Source: Tubulanus polymorphus
Taxonomy: Eukaryota > Nemertea > Palaeonemertea > Tubulaniformes > Tubulanidae
Direction of reading: 5' to 3'
NCBI RefSeq assembly: GCF_964204645.1
Contig: NC_134036.1
Location: 9,906,704-9,970,703, forward strand
DNA length: 64,000 nucleotides
The notes under the pieces were generated by a model. That model saw nothing but the letters and a program-made list of their open reading frames with translations. It ran no database searches and was not told where the DNA came from. The translations under genes and the position numbers were made by a program. This document shows, piece after piece, positions 51,301 through 63,500 of the stretch; within the stretch, counting starts at the first letter, position 1, and each line of letters opens with the position of its first letter.

Positions 51301-54300
51301 ATAACAAAATATGCCTCGTTACCAATTCAATATGGAAATACTAAGTTATTCTACTATTCAACGCCCCCTGGTGACCATATTCAAAACCTAATGTTCTTGA
51401 AAGTCACCACAATCATTGAACATGTCATGAGCTTCAACTTTGCAATTGGTCATGGTAACAAAATATGCCTCGGTAAGAATATAATAAGGATATACTAAGT
51501 TATTCTATAAGTCAACGCCCCCTAGTGGCCATATAGAATAACTTATGTCCTTGAAACTCACCACAATCATAGATGATGTCATTAGCTACAACTTTGCAAT
51601 TGATTGTGCTAACAAAATATGCATTGGTACAAATATAATATAGAAATACTAAGATATTGTATTATTCAATGCCCCCTGGTGGCAATATACAAAAACCAAT
51701 GACCTCGAAACTCACCACAATCATAGAACACGTTATAAGCTACAACTTTCTAATTCATCGTTGTAAAATATGCCTAGATATCAATAAATTTGTCGAAAAA
51801 CTTTTTCCCACTTACGAATGAGTACTGATGACACCAAGATGGCCGCCAATTGCGTCATTGGGCACTAAAAAAGAATACGACAGCCATCTTGAGTCAGATC
51901 GACCCAATTATTCTTATGCTGATGGGCCCTTGGTAGAATCAGATATAAACTAAAGATCAAGGTAATTGATCAAAGCATCTTCAAAATTTCCCTCGAAAAC
52001 TTCGAAAATGTGTAAAAAGTGCTGATTTTGGCGAACAACAAGGGCTGCCAGTCGACCATCTTGAATCTGACAGGGCCAGTTTTTGGGCTAAAGATGTGTC
52101 TAGGACAACACCAGTTAAACCAGCTCCACCTGGTGGTGAATCACTGATAATATCATTACAATTGAAACCCACCACTATCAGAGAACAAGTCAGCAGCTAC
52201 GATTTTGTAATTGATTGTGATAAAAAAATATGCCTCGTGACCAATTTAATATGGAAATACAAAGTTATTCTACAATTCAACGCCCCTGATGACCATATTC
52301 AAAACCCAATGACCTCGAAACTCACCACAATCATAGAACATGTCATGATTTACAACTTTGCAATTGATCATGGTAACAAAATATGCCTAGGTAACAATAA
52401 TTTTTGGAAGTAGCCAATGCCAGGGGGCATTGAATAGAAGAATAACTTAGTAATTCCTTATTAATAAGGAAATACTAAGTTATTCTACTATTCAATGCCC
52501 CCTGGTGACCATATAGAATAACAAATGTCCTTAAAACTCGCATCAATCATAGATGATGTCCTGAGCTACAACTTTCCAATTGATTGTGGTTACAAAATAT
52601 GCATAGGTACGTTTAATAAAGAAATGCTAAGATTTTGTATTATTCAACGCCTTCTGGTGGCCATATACAAAATCCAATGACCTTGAAACTCACCACAATC
52701 ATAGAACACGTTATGAGCTACAACTTTCTAATCGATTGTGATACCATAATATGCTTAGGTATCAGTATAATGTGGAAAAACTTTTTCCCACTTACGAATT
52801 AATACTGATGACACCAAGATGGCCGCCAATTGCGTCATAATTGGCTGATGGAAAATACCTGTCTCAGGAATAAAACATCCCTTTCCAAAGAATACCCATC
52901 ACAAATTGCAATGAGAAATGGCAAACCAGTAGGAAGCTACAGGATTCAGAATTAGGGCCAAAATTAACATTTTTGGGCACTAAAAAGGTCATAGGACGGC
53001 CATCTTAATTCCGATCAACCTAATTTTTGTTATGCTGATGAACCCCGGAGAGATTCACATATAACAGAAAGATCAAAGTAATTGAGCAAAGCCTCTTCAA
53101 AATTTCCCCCAAAAAGTTCAAAAATGTGTAAAAAGTGCTGATTTTGGCGAACAACAATGGCTGCCAGTCGGCCTTGATTCTGACAGGGCCAGTTTTTGGG
53201 CTGAAGGTGTGTCTAGGGTAGATACATGTGTAACCCAAATATCAAGACATTACCTTGAAGCGTCTTCAAAGCTTCCCAAAATAACTGGATTCCGTCTACA
53301 GACGGACGACGGATGAAAAGTGAACGCGATAGCCCGCTGGGACTTGAGTCCCAAGTGGGCTAAAAACCACCTGATCGTCAACAGAGATGGTAAAATTCAT
53401 GCAGGCTCCATGATGTCATGTCAATATCAGAATTCATGAAGAAGCAACTTCCAAATGTTCATCATATGTAGAGTTACATATCATCAGCTTGTTGGATTTT
53501 GCAAGGGCTCAAAATAACATATTACCTGGTGAACATATACAATGACTAATATCTATATGAGCTACAAATTTTAACTGAAAATAGGAAACATTGATATAAT
53601 TGATCAAAGTGTCTACAAAATTTTCATTGGCAATTTTAACAAGGGTCTTAGGTCTAAACTGGGCTAAAAAGATATCTGTACATGTAAATAACTAAATTGA
53701 TTTACCTTCAGTTGATATTTCTGAGAGTTGTTTTCCTTCCCATCTATTTACATGCCCAGCATCAACAGCAATCAATAGTTGAGAGACCTTCAAGAACAGG
53801 AGATAAGTGAAATGAATGCAAAATATACACTGAAGAATATACTCACTGGCCCTATCTGGCTCTAAATTATTATGGTGTGAAGTAATGAAGACATCGAAAG
53901 TTGTTTCACCTTGGAAAGTTCTACTGTTGCACTAGAAAGCCTATAGTATTCTATATGCGTTTTGACATCGTGACCCAAGTGCCTTGCCAAATATTCTACC
54001 TCCTTTGGAGCCATGTCTAGAATCTGTTAAAAGAAGCAACATAGTTTAAAATATCATGTATTGTGTATATGCCATTTACTTACAAGGATTTTTTTGTGTG
54101 TGATGTAACATATAGCTTGGAGTGGATTATTGAGAACATATTTAACAAATAATAAGTATGTAATCAACTAATTAAATTCACTATTGAAAGTCCTGGCATC
54201 TCAAATGAATATTGAATGAGTTATCAAATTATTAGCTTCAATAAACTCTATTTTCGGGTACAGAAAACATGAGTTTGCCTCATGTATGCTTGTCATCATA

Positions 54301-57300
54301 TCAAAAATTTATTATTGCTAAGGTACAGCCAAGATAGAACATTCCAATTGCAACTAAAGTGCAATCATTTCAATGGCGCACAAGGTTTTGTTAGGCATTT
54401 CTCCCGGAGTAATTAAACGCATAATGTGCCTTTGACATCGCATGTTAATCGACGGTGAGACTCAGATTGAGTGCACCCTAGATACCACTGACTTGCGCAA
54501 GACGTGCCTCCAAATGTCGAAACTTATATCTTGGCTGCACCATAGTTAACAAACTAAAATTGGTCAATAAACAAAATTTTCAGTTTTGTGAAGCGACTAA
54601 TCGCATCAATACCTGTGAAACAGTAGCAATGTATTTTCGGAGAGAGGTTGAACATATCCTTTCTGGATAACTTATATTTGGACACGAAGTCACGATTTCT
54701 TTCAGTTCTGTATTTCCAGTGAAGGGAGTGATCGCATTTGGCCGCGCAAACACATATGCGTTAGCTTTCAGGGTCCCGACAGTATCTCTCTTAGCATTCA
54801 AAATATCTATAGCAGACTTCGCCTCTGGTGGCAATAAAATGAAACTTTCAACATTTTTCCTTGATTTACCAGCGCATACCACCATATCCATTCTAGTGAG
54901 CAAAAAAACAATTATATGAAGTAAAGGTCATGATATTGGCTAAACATATAATCAACCTAAATAGCTCATACCTTTTGGCTAGTAAAATGTCCATTGGTTT
55001 TAAAGACGACTTCATTTCATCATTCATTATTTGATGCCATTTTGGACGATTCAGATATTCACACAGTTTTAAATCTTTCACTTCCGCTCTTCGCCTTTCA
55101 TTAAATAATATCAGTCGAGACATAGTGACCTTTGCCAGATCCACCCAGGTTTTCTTATCCAGAGTGCTTAGTAAGAGTTTGGACTTCTCCCTCATTTTTT
55201 CAATCATGAAATCTCTTAGTAGCTTCAGATCATTTGTAACCGGAATCAACGGTACTTTTTTCATCTTTTCTTTGACGATTTTCTTGGTTCCGACAGAATT
55301 CACACGGAAGTTCCACTCTGATTCAAAAAGAAGCTTAAATGCTTTGGCTTTTTCACATTGGGTATTTCCATCTTCTAATCTCAAATACATGCCAATTTTA
55401 ATCAAAATTACATGGCTCAAAATATTTCCGATATAGCTACACAGCGAAAATGCTTGTTTTTCTTTCGAAAATGCCAATGACTTAGTGGTTTTAACAACTA
55501 GGTCAAATTTTGCCGGATCAATCAGTTCATTTAACGTAATGTTGGCTTCATGTTTACATGCTTCTTGGACTAACCGAGCCAATGTGCGTGCACAAGCACT
55601 TACCCGATGCATGTCGTTTAATTTCCTATCATCTCTATCACCGAGCGATTCGACTCGTAGACTGGAATATCTCCTAATAAGTTCGTCATTCATTACAATC
55701 TCCTTTATGCCATCGTCTCTCATACGCTCCAGCATTTGCGCTAGAAATTGGTCACTTTCATTATTATTTCCAAAGACTGCACTTAAGAGTAGTGACCTGC
55801 CTCTTCTTACGGCATTCGCTGATCTAGCTTCTTCAGTGCCATTATCTATATCTCTTTGAATAGATAAGTGTCTTAAGGCTGCTTCACATCGCTTAACATG
55901 CAACCACAGTGTTGATTTATGTATAAACTTTTTACAGTATTCGCAAGGCAGGTATTCATGTGGTGGTCCTTGACCTTTATCACGAGACGATCGACGGGCG
56001 ATAACAAGGTAACCATTTCCTGTTTCGAGCACTTCACAATTGTGGTTAAAATTACCCTCATTTGCAAGCATATTTAGCTGAAAAATCCGTTCTTTCGACT
56101 GCTTCGGCATTAATAGGATGCTGTATACTCTTGGTTGATCTTTGTGAGCAGCGAGTAAGTGGCGCGATATCTTACTCTTTATTCCTTTTTTACAGAATAC
56201 ACAATAGCTAACTTTATCATATACCTGTTTCTTCCCAGGTTTTACTTTGTTTTTTTCAGAGATTGATACTTTAGCAGGGGAAGTAGGCTTGACCTTAGCG
56301 CAAATACTATGCGACAGGTGATCCATTGATGGTTCTAGTGGGAATTTAGATACATCAAGAAAAGGAATAACATCAGATTCAGCATCTGAAATCGAACTGT
56401 CTTCCATATCTTCACTGTCATTGGAAAAGTCATCTACGTTAAAATCTGAGTCATTCTCATCTGAAGGCGAGGAATCCAAGTCGTTGTTATTAAAATCAAT
56501 CTCATCAGTATCAATGGAGGGTTCTTCTGCAGGGAGTTGAATGGGTTCCACCACAAGACTTGCTTTGCAGGTGTCAACTGGGAAAGGAAGACATGATTCT
56601 TTCGTACAACTGTTTTCACAGGCGTCAACTAAGGAAACTGGACAGGATTCTACCAAATGACTGTCATCGCAGGGCTCAACTGCAGGAAGGTGACAGGATT
56701 CTAGCTTAAGCCGCTTTTTGGAGGGCTCAACTGTGGAAAGTTCACAGGATTCAACCAGACGACTGTGTTTGCAGGCCATAGCTGCAGCAAGTTGACAAGA
56801 ATCTACCATATGACCTTCTCCACAGGCGTCAACGGATCGAACTTGACAATATTCTACCATACGACTGTCTTTGCAGGCCGTATCTGCAGGCGATTGACAT
56901 GATTCTTCCATAGGACTGTCGTTGTAGTCTGCTACTGCGGGAAGGTGACAATAATCTACCATACGACTGTCTTTGCAGGCTGTAACTGCAGGCGATGGAC
57001 ACAATTCTACCATACGACTGTTTTTGCAGTCTGCTACTGCTGGAAGCTGATAATAATCTACCATACGACTCTCGTTGGAGGTGCAGTCAGCTACTGCTGG
57101 AAGCTGACAAAATTCTACCATAGGACTGTCTTTGCAGAGTGTAACTGCAGGCAATTGACACAATTCTACCATACAACTGTTTTTGCAGTCCGCTACTACT
57201 GGAAGCTGACAATATTCTACCATAGGACTGTCTTTGCAGAGTGTAACTGCAGGCAATTGACATGATTCTTCCATACAACTGTCTTTGCAGTCTTCTACTG

Positions 57301-57598
57301 CTGGACGTTGACAAAATTCTTCCATGCAACAGTACTTGCAGGCCGTAACAGAAGAAAGTTGACAAGGATCTACCATACAACCTCCTTCGCAGGCGTCAAC
57401 GGATGGAACTTGACAAGATTCTACCATACGACTGTCTTTGCAGGCTGTAACTGCAGGCGATTGACACAATTCTACCACACGACTGTTTTTGCCATCTGCT
57501 CCTGCTGGACGTTGATAAGGTTCTACCATACGACTGTCTTTATAGGCCGTAACTGCAGGCGATTGACACAATTCTACCATTCGAACTGTTTTTGCCAT
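48115..57598 (-). CDS. Locus B: acidic, C2H2, recombinase-like and SANT-like protein, 1,167 residues
   Basis: Exons 54972-57598, 54613-54892, 53910-54023, 53706-53787, 50452-50553, 49230-49271, 49057-49098, 48115-48329. All introns are GT-AG, all phases match, and the sum is 3,504 bases (1,168 codons including TAA). Regions: 17-residue repeats (1-~360), acidic stretch (~365-410), C2H2-like finger (~465), second finger-like C..C..H..C (~553), recombinase-like region (~600-1030), Ser/Asp linker and two micro-exons, SANT/Myb-like tail (~1097-1167). It is a paralogue of locus A in the same orientation. The ATG at 57598 directly follows a frameshift in the repeats, so the true start may lie further upstream in an undamaged allele. 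No function assigned; nuclear DNA-binding is likely. Confidence 0.72.
48330..49056. other. Intron of locus B
   Basis: Mostly AT-rich. Near 48560-48640 'ggctagtgtgtcagg' with 'tttgaatccctgcc' recalls a degenerate tRNA-like A/B box pair on the plus strand. It is too weak to call. Confidence 0.35.
49057..49098 (-). CDS. Locus B micro-exon b (42 bases)
   Basis: A diverged tandem copy of micro-exon a, with the donor ATATTG|GTAAGT. It encodes D-E-P-C-I-S-K-S-L-T-R-V-D-I. A stronger acceptor (ATTTTCAG at 49105-49107) would add V-E in frame at the start. Confidence 0.5.
49230..49271 (-). CDS. Locus B micro-exon a (42 bases)
   Basis: Acceptor TTTTCAATTGAAG, donor ATACTG|GTGAGT. It encodes D-E-P-C-S-S-S-L-E-I-C-V-D-T. 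Phase 2 to 1, so inclusion or skipping does not disturb the frame. Confidence 0.5.
49330..49613 (-). mobile_element. tRNA-derived SINE
   Basis: On the minus strand it starts near 49613 with GGCCTCGGTAGCTCAGTGAG (A box TAGCTCAGTGAG) and has GGGTTCGAGTCCTACCGGC (B box GGTTCGAGTCC at 49532-49542), as in a tRNA with a 3' flank. The body continues toward 49330. The tRNA-like part has an enlarged middle, so it is not a functional tRNA gene. Confidence 0.65.
49614..50451. other. Intron of locus B, nothing recognised
   Basis: No coding, RNA or clear repeat signal. A TGACGTCA-like 'atgacgtcatagacgtca' lies at 50410-50430. Confidence 0.4.
50452..50553 (-). CDS. Locus B exon 5: Ser/Asp linker
   Basis: A 102-base exon, acceptor ATTTTTCAG and donor GCGCAG|GTGTGT. 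It encodes D-L-P-S-F-D-D-D-S-S-A-D-S-S-A-D and N-S-G-E-D-I-S-A, phase 2 to 1 like its locus A partner at 190-300. Confidence 0.62.
51123..53366. mobile_element. ~154-bp-core element(s) (copy 3, probably two nested or tandem copies)
   Basis: It starts ACTAGGGGTCCAGGGACACT and ends CCCAAGTGGGCTAAAAA. It holds two blocks of core units (about 51195-51780 and 52140-52760) each followed by the same right flank ('gatggccgccaattgcgtcat...gacagggccagtttttgggct'). A small inverted segment at 52422-52505 repeats 'ctaagttattctactattcaatgccccctgg' in both orientations. It lies in the intron between exons 5 and 4 of locus B. Confidence 0.7.
53706..53787 (-). CDS. Locus B exon 4
   Basis: An 82-base exon, acceptor TTCTTGAAG and donor TGAAG|GTAAAT. 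It encodes V-S-Q-L-L-I-A-V-D-A-G-H-V-N-R-W-E-G-K-Q, then L-S-E-I. It continues the helix after the candidate Tyr and is collinear with A-R-L-L-I-A-I-E-N-G of locus A, where no intron separates it. Confidence 0.72.
53910..54023 (-). CDS. Locus B exon 3: box III-like with candidate Tyr
   Basis: A 114-base exon (38 codons), acceptor CTTTTAACAG and donor TCCAAG|GTGAAA. It encodes I-L-D-M-A-P-K-E-V-E-Y-L-A-R-H, then L-G-H-D-V-K-T-H-I-E-Y-Y-R-L. This is the L-G-H...H..Y(Y) pattern of tyrosine recombinase box III. Confidence 0.78.
54024..54612. other. Intron of locus B, nothing recognised
   Basis: AT-rich intron between exons 3 and 2, with no repeat or exon signal. Confidence 0.5.
54613..54892 (-). 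CDS. Locus B exon 2: recombinase-like middle (box II-like)
   Basis: A 280-base exon, acceptor TTGCTCACTAG and donor TCACAG|GTATTG. It encodes V-V-C-A-G-K-S-R-K-N-V-E-S-F-I-L-L-P (a Lys in the position of the beta-hairpin Lys), Y-V-F-A-R-P, and S-T-S-L-R-K-Y-I-A-T-V-S-Q. The conserved Arg of box II is present, but its His is Ser or Thr. Confidence 0.75.
54972..57598 (-). CDS. Locus B exon 1: repeats, acidic stretch, fingers, recombinase-like N-part
   Basis: Open for 875 codons + 2 to the donor AAAAG|GTATGA. It has about 20 repeats of 17 residues (M-V-E-x-C-Q-L-P-A-V-x-x-C-K-D-S-R), then D/E/S-rich sequence. Then C-V-F-C-K-K-G-I-K-S-K-I-S-R-H-L-L-A-A-H (C2H2), P-C-E-Y-C-K-K-F with H-V-K-R-C, and the box I-like L-F-N-E-R-R-R-A-E-V-K-D-L. 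Locus A encodes the same region in three exons; here it is uninterrupted. Confidence 0.78.
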
Positions 57599-60500
57599 CT
57601 GCTACTGCTGGACGTTGATAAGGTTCTACAATTCGACTGTCTTTGCAATCTGTAACTGCAGGCGGTGGACACGATTCTTCCATAGGACATTTTTTGCATG
57701 CAGTGACTGCATGAAGCAGATATGATTCTTCCATACGACTGTTTTTGCAGTCTGCTACTGCTGGAAGCTGACAATATTCTACCATAGGGCTATCTTAGCA
57801 GGGTGTAACTGCAGGCAATTGACACAATTCTACCATACAAGTGTTTTTGCAGGCTGTTACTGCTGGAAGCTGACAATATTCTACCATAGAACTGTCTGTG
57901 CAGGCTGTTACTGCAGGCGGTTGACATGATTCTCCCATACGACTGTCTTTGGAGTCTTCTACTGCTGGACGTTGACAAATTTCTCCCACGGGACTGTCCT
58001 TGCAGGCCGTAACAGAAGAAAGTTGACAAGGATCTACCATTCGACCTTCTTCGCAGGCGTCAACAGATGGAACTTGACAAGATTCTACCATACAACTGTT
58101 TTTGCAGGCCGTAACTGCAGGCGATGGACACAATTCTACCATCCGACTGTTTTTGCATGCAGTAATTGCAGGAAGCTGATATGATTCTTCCATACGACTG
58201 TTTTTGCAGTCAGCTACTGATGGAAGTTGACAATATTCTACCATACGACTGTCTTTGCAGGCTCTAACTGCAGGCCATGGACACAATTCTACCATACGAC
58301 TGTTTTTGCCATCTGCTACTGCTGGACACTGATAAGGTTCTACCATATGACTGTCTTTGCAGGCTGTAACTGCAGGCGATGGACACAATTCTACCATATG
58401 ACTGTTTTTGCCATCTGCTACTGCTGGAAGCTGACAATATTCTACCATAGGACTGTCTTTGCAGGCTGTAACTGCAGGCAATTGACACAATTCTAACATA
58501 CAACTGTTTTTGCCATCTGCTACTGCTGGACGTTGATAAGGTTCTACCATACGACTGTCTTTGCACGCTGTTACTGCAGGCGATGGACACGATTCTTCCA
58601 TAGGACTGTTTTTGCATGCAGTAACTGCAGGAAGCTGATATGATTCTTCCATACGACTGTTTTTGCAGTTAGCTACTGCTGGAAGTTGACAAAATTCTAC
58701 CATGCAACTGTCCTTGCAGGCCGTAACAGCAGGAAGTTGACAAGACTCTACCATACGACTGTTTTTGCCATCTGCTACTGCTTGACATTGATAAGGTTCT
58801 ACCATATGACTGTCTTTGCAGGCTGTAACTGCAGGCGATGGACACAATTCTACCATATGACTGTTTTTGCCATCTGCTACTGCTGGAAGCTGACAATATT
58901 CTACCATAGGACTTTCTTTGCAGGCTGTAACTGCAGGCAATTGAGACAATTCTAACATACAACTGTTTTTGCCATCTGCTACTGCTGGACGTTGATAAGG
59001 TTCTACCATACGACTGTCTTTGCAGGCTGTTACTGCAGGCGATGGACACGATTCTTCCATAGGACTGTTTATGCATGCAGTAACTGCAGGAAGCTGATAT
59101 GATTCTTCCATACGACTGTTTTTGCAGTTAGCTACTGCTGGAAGTTGACAAAATTCTACCATGCAACTGTCCTTGCAGGCCGTAACAGCAGGAAGTTGAC
59201 AAGACTCTACCATACGACTGTTTTTGCCATCTGCTACCGCTTGACATTGATAAGGTTCTACCATACGACTGTCTTTGCAGGCTGTAACTGCAGGCGATGG
59301 ACACAATTCTATCATACGACTGTTTTTGCCATCTGTTACTGCTGGACGTTGATAAGGTTCTACTATACGACTGTCTTTGCAGGCTGTTACTGCAGGCGAT
59401 GGACACGATTCTTCCATACGACTGTTTTTACTGTCAGTAACTGCAGGAAGCTGATATGATTCTTCCATACGACTGTTTTTGCAGTCTGCTACTGCTGTAA
59501 GCTGACAATATTCTACCAGAGGACTGTCTGTGCAGGCTGTTACTGCAGGCAATTGACACAATTCTACCATACAACTGTTTTTGCAGGCTGTTGCTGCTGG
59601 AAGCTGACAATATTCTAACATACGACTGTCTTTGCAGGCTGTAACTGCAGGCAATTGACATGATTCTTCCATACGACTGTCTTTGCAGTCAGCTACTGCT
59701 GGAAGTTGACAAAATTCTACCATACGACTGTTTTTGCACGCAGTAACTGCAGGAAGCTGATATGATTCTTCCATACCATTGTCTTTGCAGTCTTCTACTG
59801 CTGGAAGTTGACAAAATACAACCAGGTGAATGTCCTTGCAGGCATAAACGGATGGAAGTCGACAATATTCTACCATAGGACTGTCTTTGCAGGCTCTAAC
59901 TGCAGCCGGTGGACATGATTCTTCCATACGACTGTTTTTGCCATCTGCTACTGCTGGACGTTGATAAGGTTCTACCATACGACTGTCTTTGCTGGCTGTT
60001 ACTGCAGGCGGTGGACACAATTCTTCCATAGGAATGTTTTTGCACGCAGTAACTGCAGGATGCTGATATGATTCTTCCATACGACTGTTTTTGCAGTCAG
60101 CTACTGCTGGAAGTTGACAAAATTCTACCATGCGACTGTCCTTGCAGGCCGTAACAGCAGGAAATGGACAAGACTCTACCATACGACTGTTTTTGCCATC
60201 TGCTACTGCTGGACATTGATAAGGTTCTACCATACGACTGTTTTTGCAGGCCGTAACTGCAAGCGATTGACATGATTCTTCCATACGACTGTCGTTGCAG
60301 TCTGCTATTGCTCGAAGCTGACAATATTCTACCATACGACTGGCTTTGCAGGCCGTAACTGCAGGCGATGGACATGATTCTACCATACAACTGTTTTTGT
60401 CAGCTGCTACTGCTGGACATTGATAAGGTTCTACCATACAACTGTCTTTGCAGACTGGTACTGCAGGCGGTGGATTAGGTTCTTCCGTAGGACTGTTTTT

Positions 60501-63500
60501 GCACGCAGAAACTGCAGGAAGCAGATATGATTCTTCCAAACGACTGTTTTTGCAGTCAGCTACTGCTGGAAGTTGATTTGTTGAAATTCGACCATGCGAC
60601 TGTCTTTGCAGGCCGTAACAGCAGGAAGTTGACAAGAATCTACCAAACGACCTTCTCCACAGGCGTCAACGGAGGGAACTTGACAAGAATCTACTATATG
60701 ACTGTCTTTGCAGGCGGTAACTGCAGGCGATTGACATGATTCTACCATACGACGGTTTTTGCAGTCTGCTACTGCTGGACGTTGATAAGGTTCTACCATA
60801 CAACTGTCTTTGCAGACTGGTACTGCAGGCGATGGATCAGATTATTCCATAGGACTGTTTTTGCAGTCTGCTACTGCTGGAAGCTGACAATAATCTACCA
60901 TACGACTGTTTTTGCACGCAGTAACTGCAGGAAGAAAATATGATTCTTCCATACGACTGTTTTTGCAGTCTGCTACTGCTGGAAGCTGACAATATTCTAC
61001 CATAGGACTGTCTGTGCAGGTTGTAACTGCAGGCGATGGACACAATTCTACCATACGACTGTTTTTGCATCTGCTACTGCTGGACGTTGATAAGGTTCTA
61101 CCATATGACTGTCTTTGCAGGCTCTTACTGCGGGCGGTGGATGGGATTCTTTCATAGGACTGTTTTTGCAGTCAGCTTCTGCTGGAAGTTGACAAAATTC
61201 GACCATGCGACTGTCTTTGCAGGCCGTAACAGCAGGAAGTTGACAAGAATCTACCAAACGACCTTCTCCACAGGCGTCAATGGACGGAACTTGACCAGAA
61301 TCTACCATATGACTGTCTTTGCAGGCCCTAACTGCAGGCGATTGACATGATTCTTCCATACGACTGTTTTTGCAGTCAGCTACTGCTGGAAGTTGACAAT
61401 ATTCGACCATACGGCTGTCTCTGCAGGCTGTAACTGCAGGCGATGGACACAATTCTACCATACGACTGTTTTTGCCATCTGCTACTGCTGGACGTTGAAA
61501 AGGTTCTACCATAGGACTGTCATTGCAGGCTGTAACTGCAGGCGATTGACACAATTCTACCATACGACTGTTTTTGCATGCAGTAACTGTAGGAAGCAGA
61601 TATGATTCTTCAATACGACTGTTTTTGCAGTCTGCTACTGCTGGAAGCTGACAATATTCTACCATAGGACTGTCTGTGCAGGCTGTTACTGCAGGCGGTT
61701 GACATGATTCTTCCATACGACTGTCTGTGCAGTCTTCTACTGCAGGCGGTTGGCATGATTCTTCCATACGACTGTCTGTGCAGTCTTCTACTGCAGGCAG
61801 TTGACATGATTCTTCCATACGACTGTTTTTGCCATCAGCTACTGCTGGAAGTTGACAAAATTCTACCATGCAACTGTCCTTGCAGGCCGTAACAGCAGGA
61901 AGTTGACAAGACTCTACCATACGACTGTTTTTGCCATCTGCTACCGCTTGACATTGATAAGGCTCTACCATACGACTGTCTTTGCAGGCTGTAACTGCAG
62001 GCGATGGACACAATTCTACCATATGACTGTTTTTGCAGTCTGCTACTGCTGGAAGCTGACAATATTCTACCATAGGACTGTCTGTGCAGGCTGTTACTGC
62101 AGGCGGTTGACATGATTCTTCCATACGACTGTCTGTGCAGTCTTCTACTGCAGGCGGTTGACATGATTCTTCCATACGACTGTCTGTGCAGTCTTCTACT
62201 GCAGGCAGTTGACATGATTCTTCCATACGACTGTTTTTGCCATCAGCTACTGCTGGAAGTTGACAAAATTCTACCATGCAACTGTCCTTGCAGGCCGTAA
62301 CAGCAGGAAGTTGACAAGACTCTACCATACGACTGTTTTTGCCATCTGCTACCGCTTGACATTGATAAGGCTCTACCATACGACTGTCTTTGCAGGCTGT
62401 AACTGCAGGCAATCGACACAATTCTACCATACGACTGTTTTTGCAGTCTGCTACTGCTGGAAGCTGACAATATTCTACCATAGGACTGTCTGTGCAGGCT
62501 GTTACTGCAGGCGGTTGACATGATTCTTCCATACGACTGTCTGTGCAGTCTTCTACTGCAGGCGGTTGACATGATTCTTCCATACGACTGTTTTTGCCAT
62601 CAGCTACTGCTGGAAGTTGACAAAATTCTACCATGCAACTGTCCTTGCAGGCCGTAACAGCAGGAAGTTGACAAGACTCTACCATACGACTGTTTTTGCC
62701 ATCTGCTACCGCTTGACATTGATAAGGCTCTACCATACGACTGTCTTTGCAGGCTGTAACTGAAGGCGATGGACACAATTCTACCATACGACTGTTTTTG
62801 CAGTCTGCTACTGCTGGAAGCTGACAATATTCTACCATAGGACTGTCTGTGCAGGCTGTTACTGCAGGCGGTTGACATGATTCTTCCATACGACTGTCTG
62901 TGCAGTCTTCTACTGCAGGAAGTTGACATGATTCTTCCATACGACTGTTTTTGCCATCAGCTACTGCTGGAAGTTGACAAAATTCTACCATGCAACTGTC
63001 CTTGCAGGCCGTAACAGCAGGAAGTTGACAAGACTCTACCATACGACTGTTTTTGCCATCTGCTACCGCTTGACATTGATAAGGCTCTACCATACGACTG
63101 TCTTTGCAGGCTGTAACTGAAGGCGATGGACACAATTCTACCATACGACTGTTTTTGCAGTCTGCTACTGCTGGAAGCTGACAATATTCTACCATAGGAC
63201 TGTCTGTGCAGGCTGTTACTGCAGGCGGTTGACATGATTCTTCCATACGACTGTCTGTGCAGTCTTCTACTGCAGGCAATTGACATGATTCTTCCATACG
63301 ACTGTTTTTGCCATCAGCTACTGCTGGAAGTTGACAAAATTCTACCATGCAACTGTCCTTGCAGGCCGTAACAGCAGGAAGTTGACAAGACTCTACCATA
63401 CGACTGTTTTTGCCATCTGCTACCGCTTGACATTGATAAGGCTCTACCATACGACTGTCTTTGCAGGCTGTAACTGCAGGCGATGGACACAATTCTACCA

